60,464 bases of DNA from an uncultured Ruminococcus sp. (GCA_947627175.1 CANQVA010000011.1:1-60464), one strand, 5' to 3'. Shown: positions 1 through 9,175, counted from the stretch's first letter. The notes: generated from the letters alone by a model not told the origin. Numbers and translations: made by a program.

Positions 1-1
1 A

Positions 2-355
2 TTTCCAATATTATGCTCGATTCTTTGCTCGATTTTCAGTCTTTATTACAGATCGTTTACAAAAATTGATTTCCGTGGGATACCTGTTTCTCCTATTGTT
101 TTAGTGATTATGGTACTGACATCGTCTGTTATAAATATAATTTTTGCACCTGTGGAAACAAAAAATAATCCGCTTGACAAAACAGAAAAAGCAGTTTATC
201 GGAAACGAACTATGTTTGTTTTGTTTATTGAAATAATTACTTTTTTAATCTCATTATTTATATTCAATAATTGGATTGCAGAAACAGTTGCTTTAGGTAT
301 GTTTACAGAGAGTTTATTGGTTATTATAGGCGTAATACGAAGACATAACAATTGA
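2..355 (+). CDS. AgrB-like protein, C-terminal part (truncated by window edge)
   Basis: The frame is open from base 2 and ends at 355, so the 5' end lies outside the window. The visible 117 codons contain hydrophobic segments and a basic/polar motif (APVETKNNPLDKTEKAVYRKR) that resembles the loop of accessory gene regulator B proteins, membrane cysteine proteases that mature the AgrD signalling peptide. The catalytic His and Cys would lie upstream and cannot be checked. No convincing AgrD-sized peptide gene was found in the next 190 bases. The family call rests on the loop motif and hydrophobic pattern only. Confidence 0.55.
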   Translation, partial: FPILCSILCSIFSLYYRSFTKIDFRGIPVSPIVLVIMVLTSSVINIIFAPVETKNNPLDKTEKAVYRKRTMFVLFIEIITFLISLFIFNNWIAETVALGMFTESLLVIIGVIRRHNN

Positions 356-370
356 AAATCTGACAGAAAA

Positions 371-410
371 TATATGTTCAGAATAATAAAAACTGATTTC
401 TGAACATATA
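371..410. repeat. 13-bp perfect inverted repeat (hairpin) after agrB-like gene
   Basis: Bases 371-383 and 398-410 are perfect reverse complements around a 14-nt loop. It starts 15 bp after the agrB-like stop and has no U-run behind it, so it could be a weak terminator or a regulatory hairpin. Confidence 0.5.
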
Positions 411-415
411 AGGAA

Positions 416-506
416 ACCTCTAAAAATTTCTAATATTGATAAAAATAAGCACTATTTTTTCTATTTTTACATTGAAACAAAATTAAAAATTAGAGTTTTT
501 AGAGGT
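416..506. repeat. 91-bp palindromic unit with 11-bp terminal inverted repeats
   Basis: The ends 416-426 and 496-506 are perfect 11-bp inverted repeats (ACCTCTAAAAA / TTTTTAGAGGT). A second 5-bp inner arm pairs at 430-434 and 489-493, leaving a 54-nt AT-rich centre. The unit lies directly upstream of the ribosome binding site of the large toxin-like gene. It could be a MITE-like insertion or a large leader stem. No second copy was seen in this window. Confidence 0.5.
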
Positions 507-545
507 CGCCGTAAATAAAAAAAAATAATACCAAGGGGGAAAAAC

Positions 546-3500
546 ATGAAAATCAGTAAAAAAATTAACCGAATTATTGCAAGTTCACTCAGCTTAGCTA
601 TGATTTCATCAATGACATCGGTTTTTCCTGCATTTGCAGAAACAATTGAAAATACATACTTTGTGTATGATAACTACTCTGTTTCATATAATGTTACAGA
701 TTCATGGGGCAGTACAGAAAAAGTATCCATTACACTAACAAATACTGGCGAAAATCCGATTGAAAACTGGATGCTGTACTTTGAGCCCAATGGTAAAGTA
801 ACAAATATGTGGGATGTTACGACTGCTTCTACTGCAAATAATGTTACATATTTTAAAAATGCAGGATATAATTCAACGATTGCACCTAATGATTCTGTAA
901 CTTTTAATTATTTCGTTGACAACTGTGAATCTATTCCTGATTCATACACATTATGTCAAAAACGTGTTGAAAAATCGGAAGGCTATGATGTTGATGTAGT
1001 TGTCGACAGTTCATGGGGCGACGGTTTTAATGGTACAATTATTATTACCAACAGCACCGATAAGCCTATTGAAGACTGGGAGCTTGTTTTTGATACGAAT
1101 TTCACAATTACAGAAATCACAAGCAGTTGGTCAGGCACAATGACTGCACTCGAACCATATAGTTATATGCTGAAAGGTTCATACACAAGTGTAATTGAAC
1201 CGAATTCAAGTGTGAGATTAGGTTTTTCAGGAGTCAAGAACGGCGAACCTGTAATTACTGATACTGTACTCACGGAAGTTGTTGCTGATGAAGCGTTGAT
1301 TAACTTTAAATCTGCATATTCTGATGGTGTAGAACTCTATGCTTTCGGCAATTATAATAATGAAGACAATGCTGTTGATATAGAGTGGTATACAAATTAT
1401 AAAAACGGCGATTATGAAATATGGACATCTGATGATAATGCTGCATATACTTCTGTAGCTGTTGTATCAGATTCAATAAAATATCAGTATCTAATTACTG
1501 AGGACTTTGAAAAAAGATATTTCAAAATATCCGTTGATACTGGCTATGAATGTATTGAGTCTATTCCCTTTGTTATAACAAGAACAGAAACCGGTTACTC
1601 TGTTGATTTTCTTGACAGCGATGAGGACGGACTTCCTGATATTTTTGAACTTCAGCTTGGTACAAATGTCAATGAACCTGATTCCGATGGTGACAGTTTG
1701 ACTGATTATCAGGAGGTTTACATCACAGGAACAGACCCTATAGTGTATGATTCTGTAACATCAGGTGTATCTGATGCAGATGCCGATTCTGATGGTGATG
1801 GATTATCCAATGCTCAAGAAATAGAGCTTGGCACTAACCCACAGTTGTCCGATACCGATGATGACGGACTTTCAGACTATGATGAAATCTATGTTTATGA
1901 AACTGACCCACTGAATCCTGATTCCGATAGTGACGGTTTGCAGGACGGTGATGAGCCACACATCGGTCTTGACCCGACAAATCCTGAAACGTTCGGAACT
2001 CCTGATGCCGAATATAAGGTTGCACAGACAGTTCAGGCTGACAGTAAAACTTTGTCTTATATTAACACTACAGAAAATCCATATAGCCTCTCAATAAATC
2101 TCAATGCTGTAGGGTATGCTGAAAATGCATTGTCTGCTGAAATCAGTAGTTATACAAATGTACTTTCAAGCAATACGGCAATTGTTGGCAACATTGTATC
2201 ACTTGACTATCTTTATGATGAAATTGAAGATGTTACACTTAATTTTGAAATGAGTTCTGACTATCTTGACAGCATGGGTGAAACGACAGTAGAGGGACTG
2301 GAACTTGAGGGTATTAACAGACTTTATGCTTTTCATTATGATGAAGTAAACAATATACTTTATCCAGTGGAAACCGAAATCTCAGGCAATACAGTAGTTG
2401 TTCATGCGTCTGAACTGGGTGATTACTGTCTGATTGATTTGAATACATGGCTGGAAATGCTGGATATTTCTTCAGCAGAAGATGAAGAATTTACAGAACC
2501 CAATGTTTACAGCATAGAAAGTTATGCAGAGACAGAAGAAAACATTGATACAGAAAAAGTTTTTCAGGATGATGTTGTGATTGTTGATGAAACTGTTCCA
2601 TCAAATTATGAAGAAATAATCGAAGAGCAGATTAATGATGTAATCGATAATATCAAAGCAGAAGAAAGTATTGCTGAAGAAACTGAATTAATGTCTACTT
2701 TTTCCACATATGCTGATACAAATAATTCAAGAAAAAAGATTGATTTGGTTTATGTCATTGATACCAGTGGTTCAATGAGCAGTGCTATAAGTGCCGCAAA
2801 ATCTTCCATGACTACACTTGTTAATAATTTATACCATAATGGGATATATGCAAATGTTGCTGTAGTAACATATAGCGATTATATATGTGATAAAGAAAAT
2901 GGTGCAATTATACATTATGCAAATGGTTCTAACTGGGCAAGAAATGCGACAGAGGCTCAGGCACTTATTAATACTGTTTCATTATATGGCTGTGGACATG
3001 AAACACCGCTTGATGGTCTTGAAAAGGCTCATAGAGACCTTGAATTTCATGAAAATGCCACAAAATTTATGGTACTCATAACAGACGAACCTTATGAGTA
3101 TTCCAATAACAGATATGGCATTGCAACTATGCAGGATTTGGCAAATAGCTTAAAAGATGATACTATCTATACATCAGTTGTTTGCTATGACAGTGATAAA
3201 TCAGGTTATGCTCCTCTTTACAATACTACAAAAGGAATACAGATTAATCTTTCTTCTAATTGGCCTGTATATCTTGAAGAATACATCAGAACATATATCA
3301 AAGAGCTCACATCTTTTAAAGTTTTCTCACCGTATAACCTTACTAATATCACTTTAGATTCAGCTCCTGAATATGGTTCTGATACTGATACTGATGAAGA
3401 CGGACTTATGGATTATGAGGAGATAGACTGGTGTTTCATTGATAAAGAAAGTGATGAGCTTATACTTCCTACATTAAATGAATATCTCGTTAAAACATAT

Positions 3501-4520
3501 AAAAAGAATATGTTCAATATGCTTCCCATCGGTCAAAGATATCGTGATAAAGTCAATTCCATTCTAATTCTCCCTATCCTGACCGACCCATCCAATCCTG
3601 ATACTGATGGCGATAATCTTTTAGATAGTTATGATCCAAAAGCACTTTCAAGTTATAATAATGGCTCTAATATAGATTTAGATTCTAAAGGCACATTAAT
3701 TACAGAAATGCAAAAATGTTTAGAATATCTTGGTTTTTTAAATATTGATGAAGTTAAATGTGGAGAATTAGATCGTAAAACAGTAGCTGCTTTTCAATTA
3801 TTTCAATTAAATTATGGATTTGTTATTTCTGATTATAATCCTTACCCATGTTTTGAGATAGACGATATATCATATTTAACACTTATTAATGTTTCACTAA
3901 ATTATGGGTATTTACATGAAGGTGAATCATTAAATTATAATGATTTATTGAATACATTAAATTTAAGTGATTTACAAAATAAAAAAAGATATTTTAATAC
4001 GATTCCTTCACAGCCACTGAGCATTTCTGATGATTTATTGAATTATGATGTAAAGTGGTGTAAAAAAGATGGAAAATTTGATAAAGTTTATTATTATGAT
4101 TATACAAGCATAATTAATAACTTATTGAAGTCAAATGAAGAACTATGTATAAATCATAATAAAACTAAATTAAAGGATTATTTATGGTTTTATAATAAAG
4201 TAAATCATAATGCTCCTTGGGATATTAAAAGAGAAAATAGATGGAATGAACAAATGAAAATAAATCAGCATAATATGTTTTTTAAATTTACATTCAATGA
4301 GCAAATTATGACAGCTGAAGATCTTGGAAATATGACATATGGCTATTGGGGAACATGTTGTAATTTTGATTGGCCAACATTGTTAATAGGTGGGGATTTT
4401 GCAGCTGGAGGAGAGGACTCGCCAGAAGATAAAGCAATGATACTTAATGGTGTTTTTGTGTATGCTGATACTCATGAAGGGTATGTTATTGATCCGAATT
4501 ATTGGTATTTTTATAAATGA
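546..4520 (+). CDS. Secreted CBM2-like/TSP3/VWA polymorphic toxin with Ntox44-like C-terminus
   Basis: 1324 residues, preceded by an AGGGGGAAAAAC ribosome site. Residues 1-31 form a Sec signal peptide ending FPAFA. Two CBM2-like beta modules follow (about 40-135 and 145-240, with the DW and SW aromatic pattern). Next come calcium-binding thrombospondin type-3 repeats (about 355-480, DSDGDxL type), an acidic linker, a VWA domain with complete MIDAS (D739-T-S741-G-S743), further TSP3-type repeats (about 945-1040), a peptidoglycan-binding-1-like helix bundle (about 1050-1115) and a C-terminal domain (about 1190-1324). The motifs there (PWDIKRE, AEDLGNMTYGYWG, DSPEDKAMILNG) match what I remember of polymorphic toxin type 44. 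I infer an exported, surface- or substrate-bound antibacterial toxin. The last third is more AT-rich than the first, as expected for an exchangeable toxin tip. Domain order is seen; toxicity is inferred. Confidence 0.72.
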   Translation: MKISKKINRIIASSLSLAMISSMTSVFPAFAETIENTYFVYDNYSVSYNVTDSWGSTEKVSITLTNTGENPIENWMLYFEPNGKVTNMWDVTTASTANNVTYFKNAGYNSTIAPNDSVTFNYFVDNCESIPDSYTLCQKRVEKSEGYDVDVVVDSSWGDGFNGTIIITNSTDKPIEDWELVFDTNFTITEITSSWSGTMTALEPYSYMLKGSYTSVIEPNSSVRLGFSGVKNGEPVITDTVLTEVVADEALINFKSAYSDGVELYAFGNYNNEDNAVDIEWYTNYKNGDYEIWTSDDNAAYTSVAVVSDSIKYQYLITEDFEKRYFKISVDTGYECIESIPFVITRTETGYSVDFLDSDEDGLPDIFELQLGTNVNEPDSDGDSLTDYQEVYITGTDPIVYDSVTSGVSDADADSDGDGLSNAQEIELGTNPQLSDTDDDGLSDYDEIYVYETDPLNPDSDSDGLQDGDEPHIGLDPTNPETFGTPDAEYKVAQTVQADSKTLSYINTTENPYSLSINLNAVGYAENALSAEISSYTNVLSSNTAIVGNIVSLDYLYDEIEDVTLNFEMSSDYLDSMGETTVEGLELEGINRLYAFHYDEVNNILYPVETEISGNTVVVHASELGDYCLIDLNTWLEMLDISSAEDEEFTEPNVYSIESYAETEENIDTEKVFQDDVVIVDETVPSNYEEIIEEQINDVIDNIKAEESIAEETELMSTFSTYADTNNSRKKIDLVYVIDTSGSMSSAISAAKSSMTTLVNNLYHNGIYANVAVVTYSDYICDKENGAIIHYANGSNWARNATEAQALINTVSLYGCGHETPLDGLEKAHRDLEFHENATKFMVLITDEPYEYSNNRYGIATMQDLANSLKDDTIYTSVVCYDSDKSGYAPLYNTTKGIQINLSSNWPVYLEEYIRTYIKELTSFKVFSPYNLTNITLDSAPEYGSDTDTDEDGLMDYEEIDWCFIDKESDELILPTLNEYLVKTYKKNMFNMLPIGQRYRDKVNSILILPILTDPSNPDTDGDNLLDSYDPKALSSYNNGSNIDLDSKGTLITEMQKCLEYLGFLNIDEVKCGELDRKTVAAFQLFQLNYGFVISDYNPYPCFEIDDISYLTLINVSLNYGYLHEGESLNYNDLLNTLNLSDLQNKKRYFNTIPSQPLSISDDLLNYDVKWCKKDGKFDKVYYYDYTSIINNLLKSNEELCINHNKTKLKDYLWFYNKVNHNAPWDIKRENRWNEQMKINQHNMFFKFTFNEQIMTAEDLGNMTYGYWGTCCNFDWPTLLIGGDFAAGGEDSPEDKAMILNGVFVYADTHEGYVIDPNYWYFYK

Positions 4521-4957
4521 AAATTGATAATAAAGATTCTTTCAAGCTGATAATTTCAATAGTTATTGGTTTTATCTTAGGGATAGTAAATATTTTTTTA
4601 GGTACCTATGTGTTTGTTTCATCTCAATCTTTAAATATTATTTATATTTATTCACTAATCCTTGTTATTGTAAATGGTATAATTTTAATAGATAAGAAAA
4701 TTACATTGGTAGTTATAAAAATTTCATCTTTTTTGCTTAGCTCGTTTATTTCAGAAATTTTTGTAATAAATAAATATTATGTTAAAATATGTGAATTTGT
4801 ATATAACGATAATGATTTGAATGCCGGAGATGGATTAGGTGCTTTTATTTTAGTGTTCCTATTAGTTGAAATTACTATATTTTCCATTATTGTAACTTTT
4901 TTAATATCATTATTAATATTATTGAAAAGTAAGATTCAAACAAAAAAACAGACTTAA
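4517..4957 (+). CDS. Small polytopic membrane protein, candidate immunity protein
   Basis: 146 residues with four predicted membrane segments (about 12-32, 38-56, 62-85, 112-138) and a short loop with acidic residues. Its ATG overlaps the stop of the toxin-like gene by 4 bp (ATGA), so translation is probably coupled. It is AT-rich like the toxin's 3' end. Position directly behind a polymorphic-toxin C-terminus is the usual place for the cognate immunity gene, and a membrane immunity protein would fit a toxin acting from outside or in the envelope. I do not recognise a family, so the role is an inference from context. Confidence 0.5.
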   Translation: MKIDNKDSFKLIISIVIGFILGIVNIFLGTYVFVSSQSLNIIYIYSLILVIVNGIILIDKKITLVVIKISSFLLSSFISEIFVINKYYVKICEFVYNDNDLNAGDGLGAFILVFLLVEITIFSIIVTFLISLLILLKSKIQTKKQT

Positions 4958-5230
4958 TATATCTTATAGTCTGTAAAAAAATAAAGAGTACAGGTGGATG
5001 TCGGATTTCTGATAGTTTCAAGAAGTATCTCCTAATAACGAATATACTCATATTTCATGATATAAATTTCATTTCAGCAGATTTTCGATAGATTGTCAGT
5101 TTTGATTTGATTATCTATATTTATCAGAATATCTAATACAAGATATTAAATTACTGGGAGAAAAAACAAAAATTCTAAAAAATTATTTTAATCTATAAAA
5201 AATTTAATTAAAACAGTGAGAAAATAAACG

Positions 5231-5630
5231 ATGAATAAATATAAAATAATTATAATAGTTGAAACTATCACCATATTATTATTAATTCCAGTTTGTTATA
5301 TTCATTTAAATGAATATAAGTGTATGTCAAGATTTTCGATGGTTTAGAGAAACATCACCTGATAATAAATATACTATAATTGCCGATTGTGAGTGTAATA
5401 ATTCAAAAAGAGCTAAAATAAATTTTACAATATATAACAATCACAAAACTTATTGTTTTGATTTATTTGTTGAAACGAATGGTAAAAAACCCAATGAAGA
5501 TAATTATGAATTAGAATGGCATGATGATTATCTGAAATTAATGATTATTAATTATTCTACTAATAATAAAAAAGAAACTTTTAGACTTTATTGGGAAGAT
5601 TTAAGTTTCAGTTCTTCTGTTGTTGATTAA
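5231..5630 (+). pseudogene. DUF5412-like lipoprotein/membrane protein, frameshifted
   Basis: An ATG at 5231 opens a frame encoding a basic start and one hydrophobic anchor (residues about 4-22). This frame stops after 38 codons. From about 5320 the reading continues in another frame (open to 5630) with RWFRETSPDNKYTI, a pattern typical of DUF5412-family proteins (STSPDGKYTI plus a later EW motif). Joining the frames needs one frameshift near 5310-5330 and gives about 130 residues, the normal family length. It may be a decayed accessory or second immunity gene, or a sequencing error. The 273 bases before it (4958-5230) show no gene or clear RNA structure. Confidence 0.5.
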
Positions 5631-5757
5631 TTTTCATTTTAAAATTATGTGAAAGTAACAATAATCAATTATAAAAGCAGAGAAACTATCTTTAGGAATT
5701 TAAAATTCAATCTTCAATGCTCGCAAATACTATAAATAGTTAATTTTTTATGTTCTT

Positions 5758-5788
5758 GAACGCTCTTTTATAAGGGCGTTCTTTTTTT
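5758..5788 (+). terminator. Intrinsic terminator after toxin locus
   Basis: GAACGC and GCGTTC arms plus inner CTT/AAG pairing form a hairpin at 5758-5781, followed by CTTTTTTT. It would end plus-strand transcription of the toxin locus before the convergent minus-strand element genes. Confidence 0.8.
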
Positions 5789-5842
5789 ACCCTATTTATA
5801 TTTCATAATATCTCACCTCACAATCATCAGCACCACCACCTC

Positions 5843-7237
5843 TCAATAACCAAAATCTCTCGCAACAGCATAGTCAGCCCATCTGCTTGCACAGCCCTCG
5901 TTGAAATAATGCGTCAGGGTTTCATTATAAAGCGAATTGATGAAATATCTCCTGAAATCCCTAACCCCATCAACTTCGGACATATTTATAATAACCCTTT
6001 GCACTATATCTAAATTTGCTTTCAGCATTTGTGAACGAATCACACTTCTCGGGAATGACTGTCCTCTTATTGTGCCGTAAGGCTGAGATGAACAGATTTC
6101 ATCAACAATAAAGCTTACAATTTCATCTGCCTCTTTGTAACCATCTCTGTCGTCAACACAGAGCCAGTCACCAAGTTCATAATAATCAATATTGTCCATC
6201 ACGACTTCTGCATACAATTTTCTTTCTTCTGTGTTATACTCCTCTTTCTTCTTTTCAACGTTTTCAACAGTCGAATTGTTGAAAAATTTTTTCTGCGGTG
6301 CAGGAGAGATGATAGAGGATTTATCAGTAAATACTTGATTATTTTTTATTTTCTTCTTTGTATTATATTGTCCCTGATTTTCAGTCGGCAGAGATTCAGC
6401 AGGTTGAGAATCAAGGTACAGGTTTTCTACCTCCTGTTTTTCAGCCGTTGAATCAGAAGTTTTTGAACGCCTGTTCTCACGGACAGTGATTGCCTTGCGA
6501 CGTGTTTCAGCTTCACGTTCCTTTGCCTCGTCAGTGCTAAGAGGCTTTTCAAAAAATTCGTAAACATATTCAAAACTGTTGTGAATGCTCTCATTCGGCA
6601 AGAGTTTCGTGCGAACGAGGTAGCCCATCTTCATCAGCTTGCCGACCGCATTGCGGACAGCCGTTTTGCCCTCTTTGCAGATTGAAACAAGTCCTGACAT
6701 GGTAAAATTCCAGTAATTCGGCAAAGAAAGCACTTTGAGCAGAAAACCAAGAAATTTATTCTTGATGTTTTTGTTTCTTAAAAGTTTGTTGCTGATCATA
6801 GTGAAATTGCTGTCTTTCTTCACACGGTTCAGTGTAGCATTGTCCACCGTGAACGTCTCAAGCACATAGTTGTACTTTGGGAGAGAGGTGTCCAGTGCCG
6901 AATATTCGTAAAAATCATACACATAGTGGATTCTGCCGTTCGGAGATTCGTTCGGCATCTGCATAGTCTTTCTGAGATAGCCCCATTCCTCCAGTTCAGC
7001 AAGGGCAGATTCGACAGCAGTTTCGCCGTCTGCACAAATAGCAATAATCCCTGCTTTTGTGAAATTCCAGTTCGGCGGTAAATCCATCACCCTGCCAAGC
7101 AGACCGATAGCCTGACAGCTTATTTTAGTTGACCTCACAAAGCAGTTGCTCAAAACGGCATAACCGCCAGATTTATGTACACGGCAGACCGTATCAGGAA
7201 CAGTCTTTTTGATAAACTTTTTATCCATTTTACCCAC
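5843..7237 (-). CDS. Replication-type HTH protein with two winged-helix repeats and DUF6017-like C-terminus
   Basis: 464 residues. Two internal repeats of about 95 residues (about 20-120 and 130-235) each contain a helix-turn-helix pattern (NWNFTKAGIIAICADGETAV and NYWNFTMSGLVSICKEGKTA) followed by a GYL wing. A low-complexity Ser/Lys/Glu linker (about 245-340) leads to a C-terminal domain resembling DUF6017, common in replication or partition modules of Clostridial conjugative elements. It likely binds element DNA, perhaps as a replication initiator or copy control. It starts 4 bp after the stop of the 91-residue HTH gene upstream and is probably cotranscribed with it. The internal duplication is visible by eye. 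Confidence 0.65.
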   Translation of the reverse strand: MGKMDKKFIKKTVPDTVCRVHKSGGYAVLSNCFVRSTKISCQAIGLLGRVMDLPPNWNFTKAGIIAICADGETAVESALAELEEWGYLRKTMQMPNESPNGRIHYVYDFYEYSALDTSLPKYNYVLETFTVDNATLNRVKKDSNFTMISNKLLRNKNIKNKFLGFLLKVLSLPNYWNFTMSGLVSICKEGKTAVRNAVGKLMKMGYLVRTKLLPNESIHNSFEYVYEFFEKPLSTDEAKEREAETRRKAITVRENRRSKTSDSTAEKQEVENLYLDSQPAESLPTENQGQYNTKKKIKNNQVFTDKSSIISPAPQKKFFNNSTVENVEKKKEEYNTEERKLYAEVVMDNIDYYELGDWLCVDDRDGYKEADEIVSFIVDEICSSQPYGTIRGQSFPRSVIRSQMLKANLDIVQRVIINMSEVDGVRDFRRYFINSLYNETLTHYFNEGCASRWADYAVARDFGY

Positions 7238-7241
7238 CTCA

Positions 7242-7517
7242 TCAGTATATGAATTCCATATTTGCTATTCGTAACTTGTTTATCCCATAAACGCAACCAT
7301 AAGGTTTTTCAATTTCAAAGAGAAAACCTCTTTTCGTTAATTCATTCACGGCAGTTCTGATTTCCTTGTCTGAAAAATCAGACAGAACGTTCATTTGGAT
7401 AATTTCATCAATCATAGAATAATCACATTCTTTTTCATTCATCATTGTGTGCAGAATAGTCATCTGTTCCTCTGAAAATCTCAGATTCGGCACACCAATC
7501 GCACTTGGGTTCGGCAT
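7242..7517 (-). CDS. Small winged-helix-like protein
   Basis: 91 residues, with helices and a GFLFE wing resembling a MarR/replication-protein winged helix (about 15-75). An AAGGAGGTC ribosome site precedes the ATG at 7517. It lies directly upstream of, and is probably in an operon with, the larger HTH/DUF6017 protein. Likely a small DNA-binding partner or regulator. I do not recognise a named family. Confidence 0.5.
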   Translation of the reverse strand: MPNPSAIGVPNLRFSEEQMTILHTMMNEKECDYSMIDEIIQMNVLSDFSDKEIRTAVNELTKRGFLFEIEKPYGCVYGINKLRIANMEFIY

Positions 7518-7595
7518 AGAAAGACCTCCTTGTTGGCTTAGGAAAATATTTTTTATTTCTTTTGCGTGGACAAATCAGTATTTAATTCAGGGCAT

Positions 7596-7639
7596 AAAAA
7601 TAGCGGACAGTGTTCCTTGATATGAAACACCGTCCGCTA
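7596..7639 (-). terminator. Strong hairpin terminator downstream of integrase
   Basis: TAGCGGACAGTGTT pairs with AACACCGTCCGCTA (one mismatch, 11-nt loop). On the minus strand it is followed by TTTTTA. It would end minus-strand transcripts arriving from the integrase side and insulate the two HTH genes to its left. Confidence 0.75.
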
Positions 7640-7692
7640 TGTGATATTCAATTTGTCAACAGACTTCTGCCGATTTGGGCTTATTTTGGTTA

Positions 7693-7873
7693 TCTACCAG
7701 TTTTCTACCAACTTTTTCTCCCGTTGGTGTCTACCGATTGTCTACCAAATTTCTACCAGATTTCTTAAAATTTGTGATTTTTGAGAACAACGGAAACTCG
7801 CTGATTTCCTCATTTCTACCAACTTAAACGGCGATTTTACGCCAATTTGGCAACGTTTAATGATACTTGGCAA
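7693..7873. repeat. Phased TCTACC repeats and TTGGCAA repeats next to integrase
   Basis: The 435-bp gap between the terminator (7639) and the integrase stop (8075) holds six TCTACC copies, starting at 7693, 7704, 7730, 7741, 7752 and 7815. Four of the spacings fall in 11-bp steps (7693/7704 and 7730/7741/7752), one helical turn. TTGGCAA occurs at 7847 and 7867, and a GGCG/CGCC pair flanks 7829-7843. The pattern resembles arm-type integrase/excisionase sites or iterons. No coding region was seen in 7518-8074. Confidence 0.6.
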
Positions 7874-7976
7874 TAAATGGCGATAAAGTGGCTTAGTTTT
7901 ACCATATTTTTACAATAAATTCAATATATACTGCATAAATTCTGTGGTATAATTAAGATATGAACCGAAAAATTTC

Positions 7977-7995
7977 TTTCGTCAATTCCGCACAT
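7977..7995 (+). repeat. 19-bp inverted repeat, left copy (flanks integrase)
   Basis: TTTCGTCAATTCCGCACAT is the exact reverse complement of 9350-9368 on the other side of the integrase gene. Similarity continues imperfectly for about 10 more bases. Confidence 0.75.
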
Positions 7996-8074
7996 ATATG
8001 ACTATTATACTGAAATTTATCGAATTTACGTCATTTTCTGAAAACAGCATGACAAAATTCTGACGGCAGATAAA

Positions 8075-9175
8075 TTAAGCAGTAAGTGCAAGACGATTTA
8101 CATAATTCTGTTTCATCTGCATTGATGAGTGTACATAGCGATTCAAAGTTATTGATGCGTCGGCGTGTCCGAGAAGTTCGCTCAGGGTTTTTGCATCAAA
8201 GCCGTTTTCAATACATACAGTTGCATAAGTGTGACGGAGCAGATGAAAAGGAATATTTCGTACCTGACAGGTTTTAAGAACTGCCTTGAAACGATACTGC
8301 ATTGTGCGTGGTTCAACGGGTTTGACAGTACTGGAAATCAAAAACAATCTGTCATCTTTTTTATTTTGCGATAATAATTTCAGAAGAAATGCAGGAATTG
8401 GTACAGTACGAATTGAAGTCTTACTCTTCGGAGAACCGATGACGACTTCCGAACTGCCACGCCTGTTGATTCTCTGGACAGTCCTTCTGACGGAAAGCGT
8501 TTCAGCTGAAAAATCAATATCGCCCCAAGTCAGACCGCATAATTCACCCACACGAAGTCCTGTAAATAAACAAAGCAGAATAGCCAGATTTGTACTGGTC
8601 AGATTGTGCAGAAGATACTGTTCAAGTCGCTTGCGTTCTGAAAAATTCAGTACGTTCAATTGCTTCCGTTCTACTTTTGGCATAGTAAAATTAGTGGATT
8701 TTACGCCGTATTCCTGCACTGCATACTGTTCAATGCTGTGATACACACGCATAATATCACGAACTGTTTTTGCCGATAATCCGCCGTGTCCGTCCAGTCG
8801 ACCGAATTGAAGTTTGCTGTGGACAAAATTGTTTAATTTTTGAGTGGTCAAGCCTGAAAAATATTCTCCACCGAGCACTGGAAGAATATGTTTGCTGACA
8901 ATATTTGAATAATTTGCATAACTTGACTCCTTAACACGCAGTTTTGCAGAACAAAGCCACTGTTCCGCTGCCTCACGAACAGTGAGTTTTATCGCAGAAA
9001 CAGGCTGATTATGCTTGATAGAGTACACTTTAACCATTTTTTCTTTGACTTCCGAAAGCGTTCTGGCATACACAGATTTATATTTCAACGTGCCGTTTTC
9101 CCTGTATCCAACAGGCACACGACCTTCATAGCGACCGTCCTTGCGTTTATAAATATTACTTCCTTTTCGAGCCAT
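8075..9175 (-). CDS. int: Tyrosine recombinase (element integrase)
   Basis: 366 residues, the normal length. An N-terminal AP2-like arm-binding domain (about 1-50) and SAM-like core-binding domain (about 62-165) precede the catalytic domain. The full catalytic set is present: R208 (TGLRVGEL), K252, H311-x-x-R314 (HLLRHTYAT), H337 (LGHADAS) and nucleophile Y347. It should catalyse integration and excision of the element through a circular intermediate. An AGGAGTTATTT site precedes the ATG. No separate xis gene was recognised next to it. Confidence 0.95.
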   Translation of the reverse strand: MARKGSNIYKRKDGRYEGRVPVGYRENGTLKYKSVYARTLSEVKEKMVKVYSIKHNQPVSAIKLTVREAAEQWLCSAKLRVKESSYANYSNIVSKHILPVLGGEYFSGLTTQKLNNFVHSKLQFGRLDGHGGLSAKTVRDIMRVYHSIEQYAVQEYGVKSTNFTMPKVERKQLNVLNFSERKRLEQYLLHNLTSTNLAILLCLFTGLRVGELCGLTWGDIDFSAETLSVRRTVQRINRRGSSEVVIGSPKSKTSIRTVPIPAFLLKLLSQNKKDDRLFLISSTVKPVEPRTMQYRFKAVLKTCQVRNIPFHLLRHTYATVCIENGFDAKTLSELLGHADASITLNRYVHSSMQMKQNYVNRLALTA

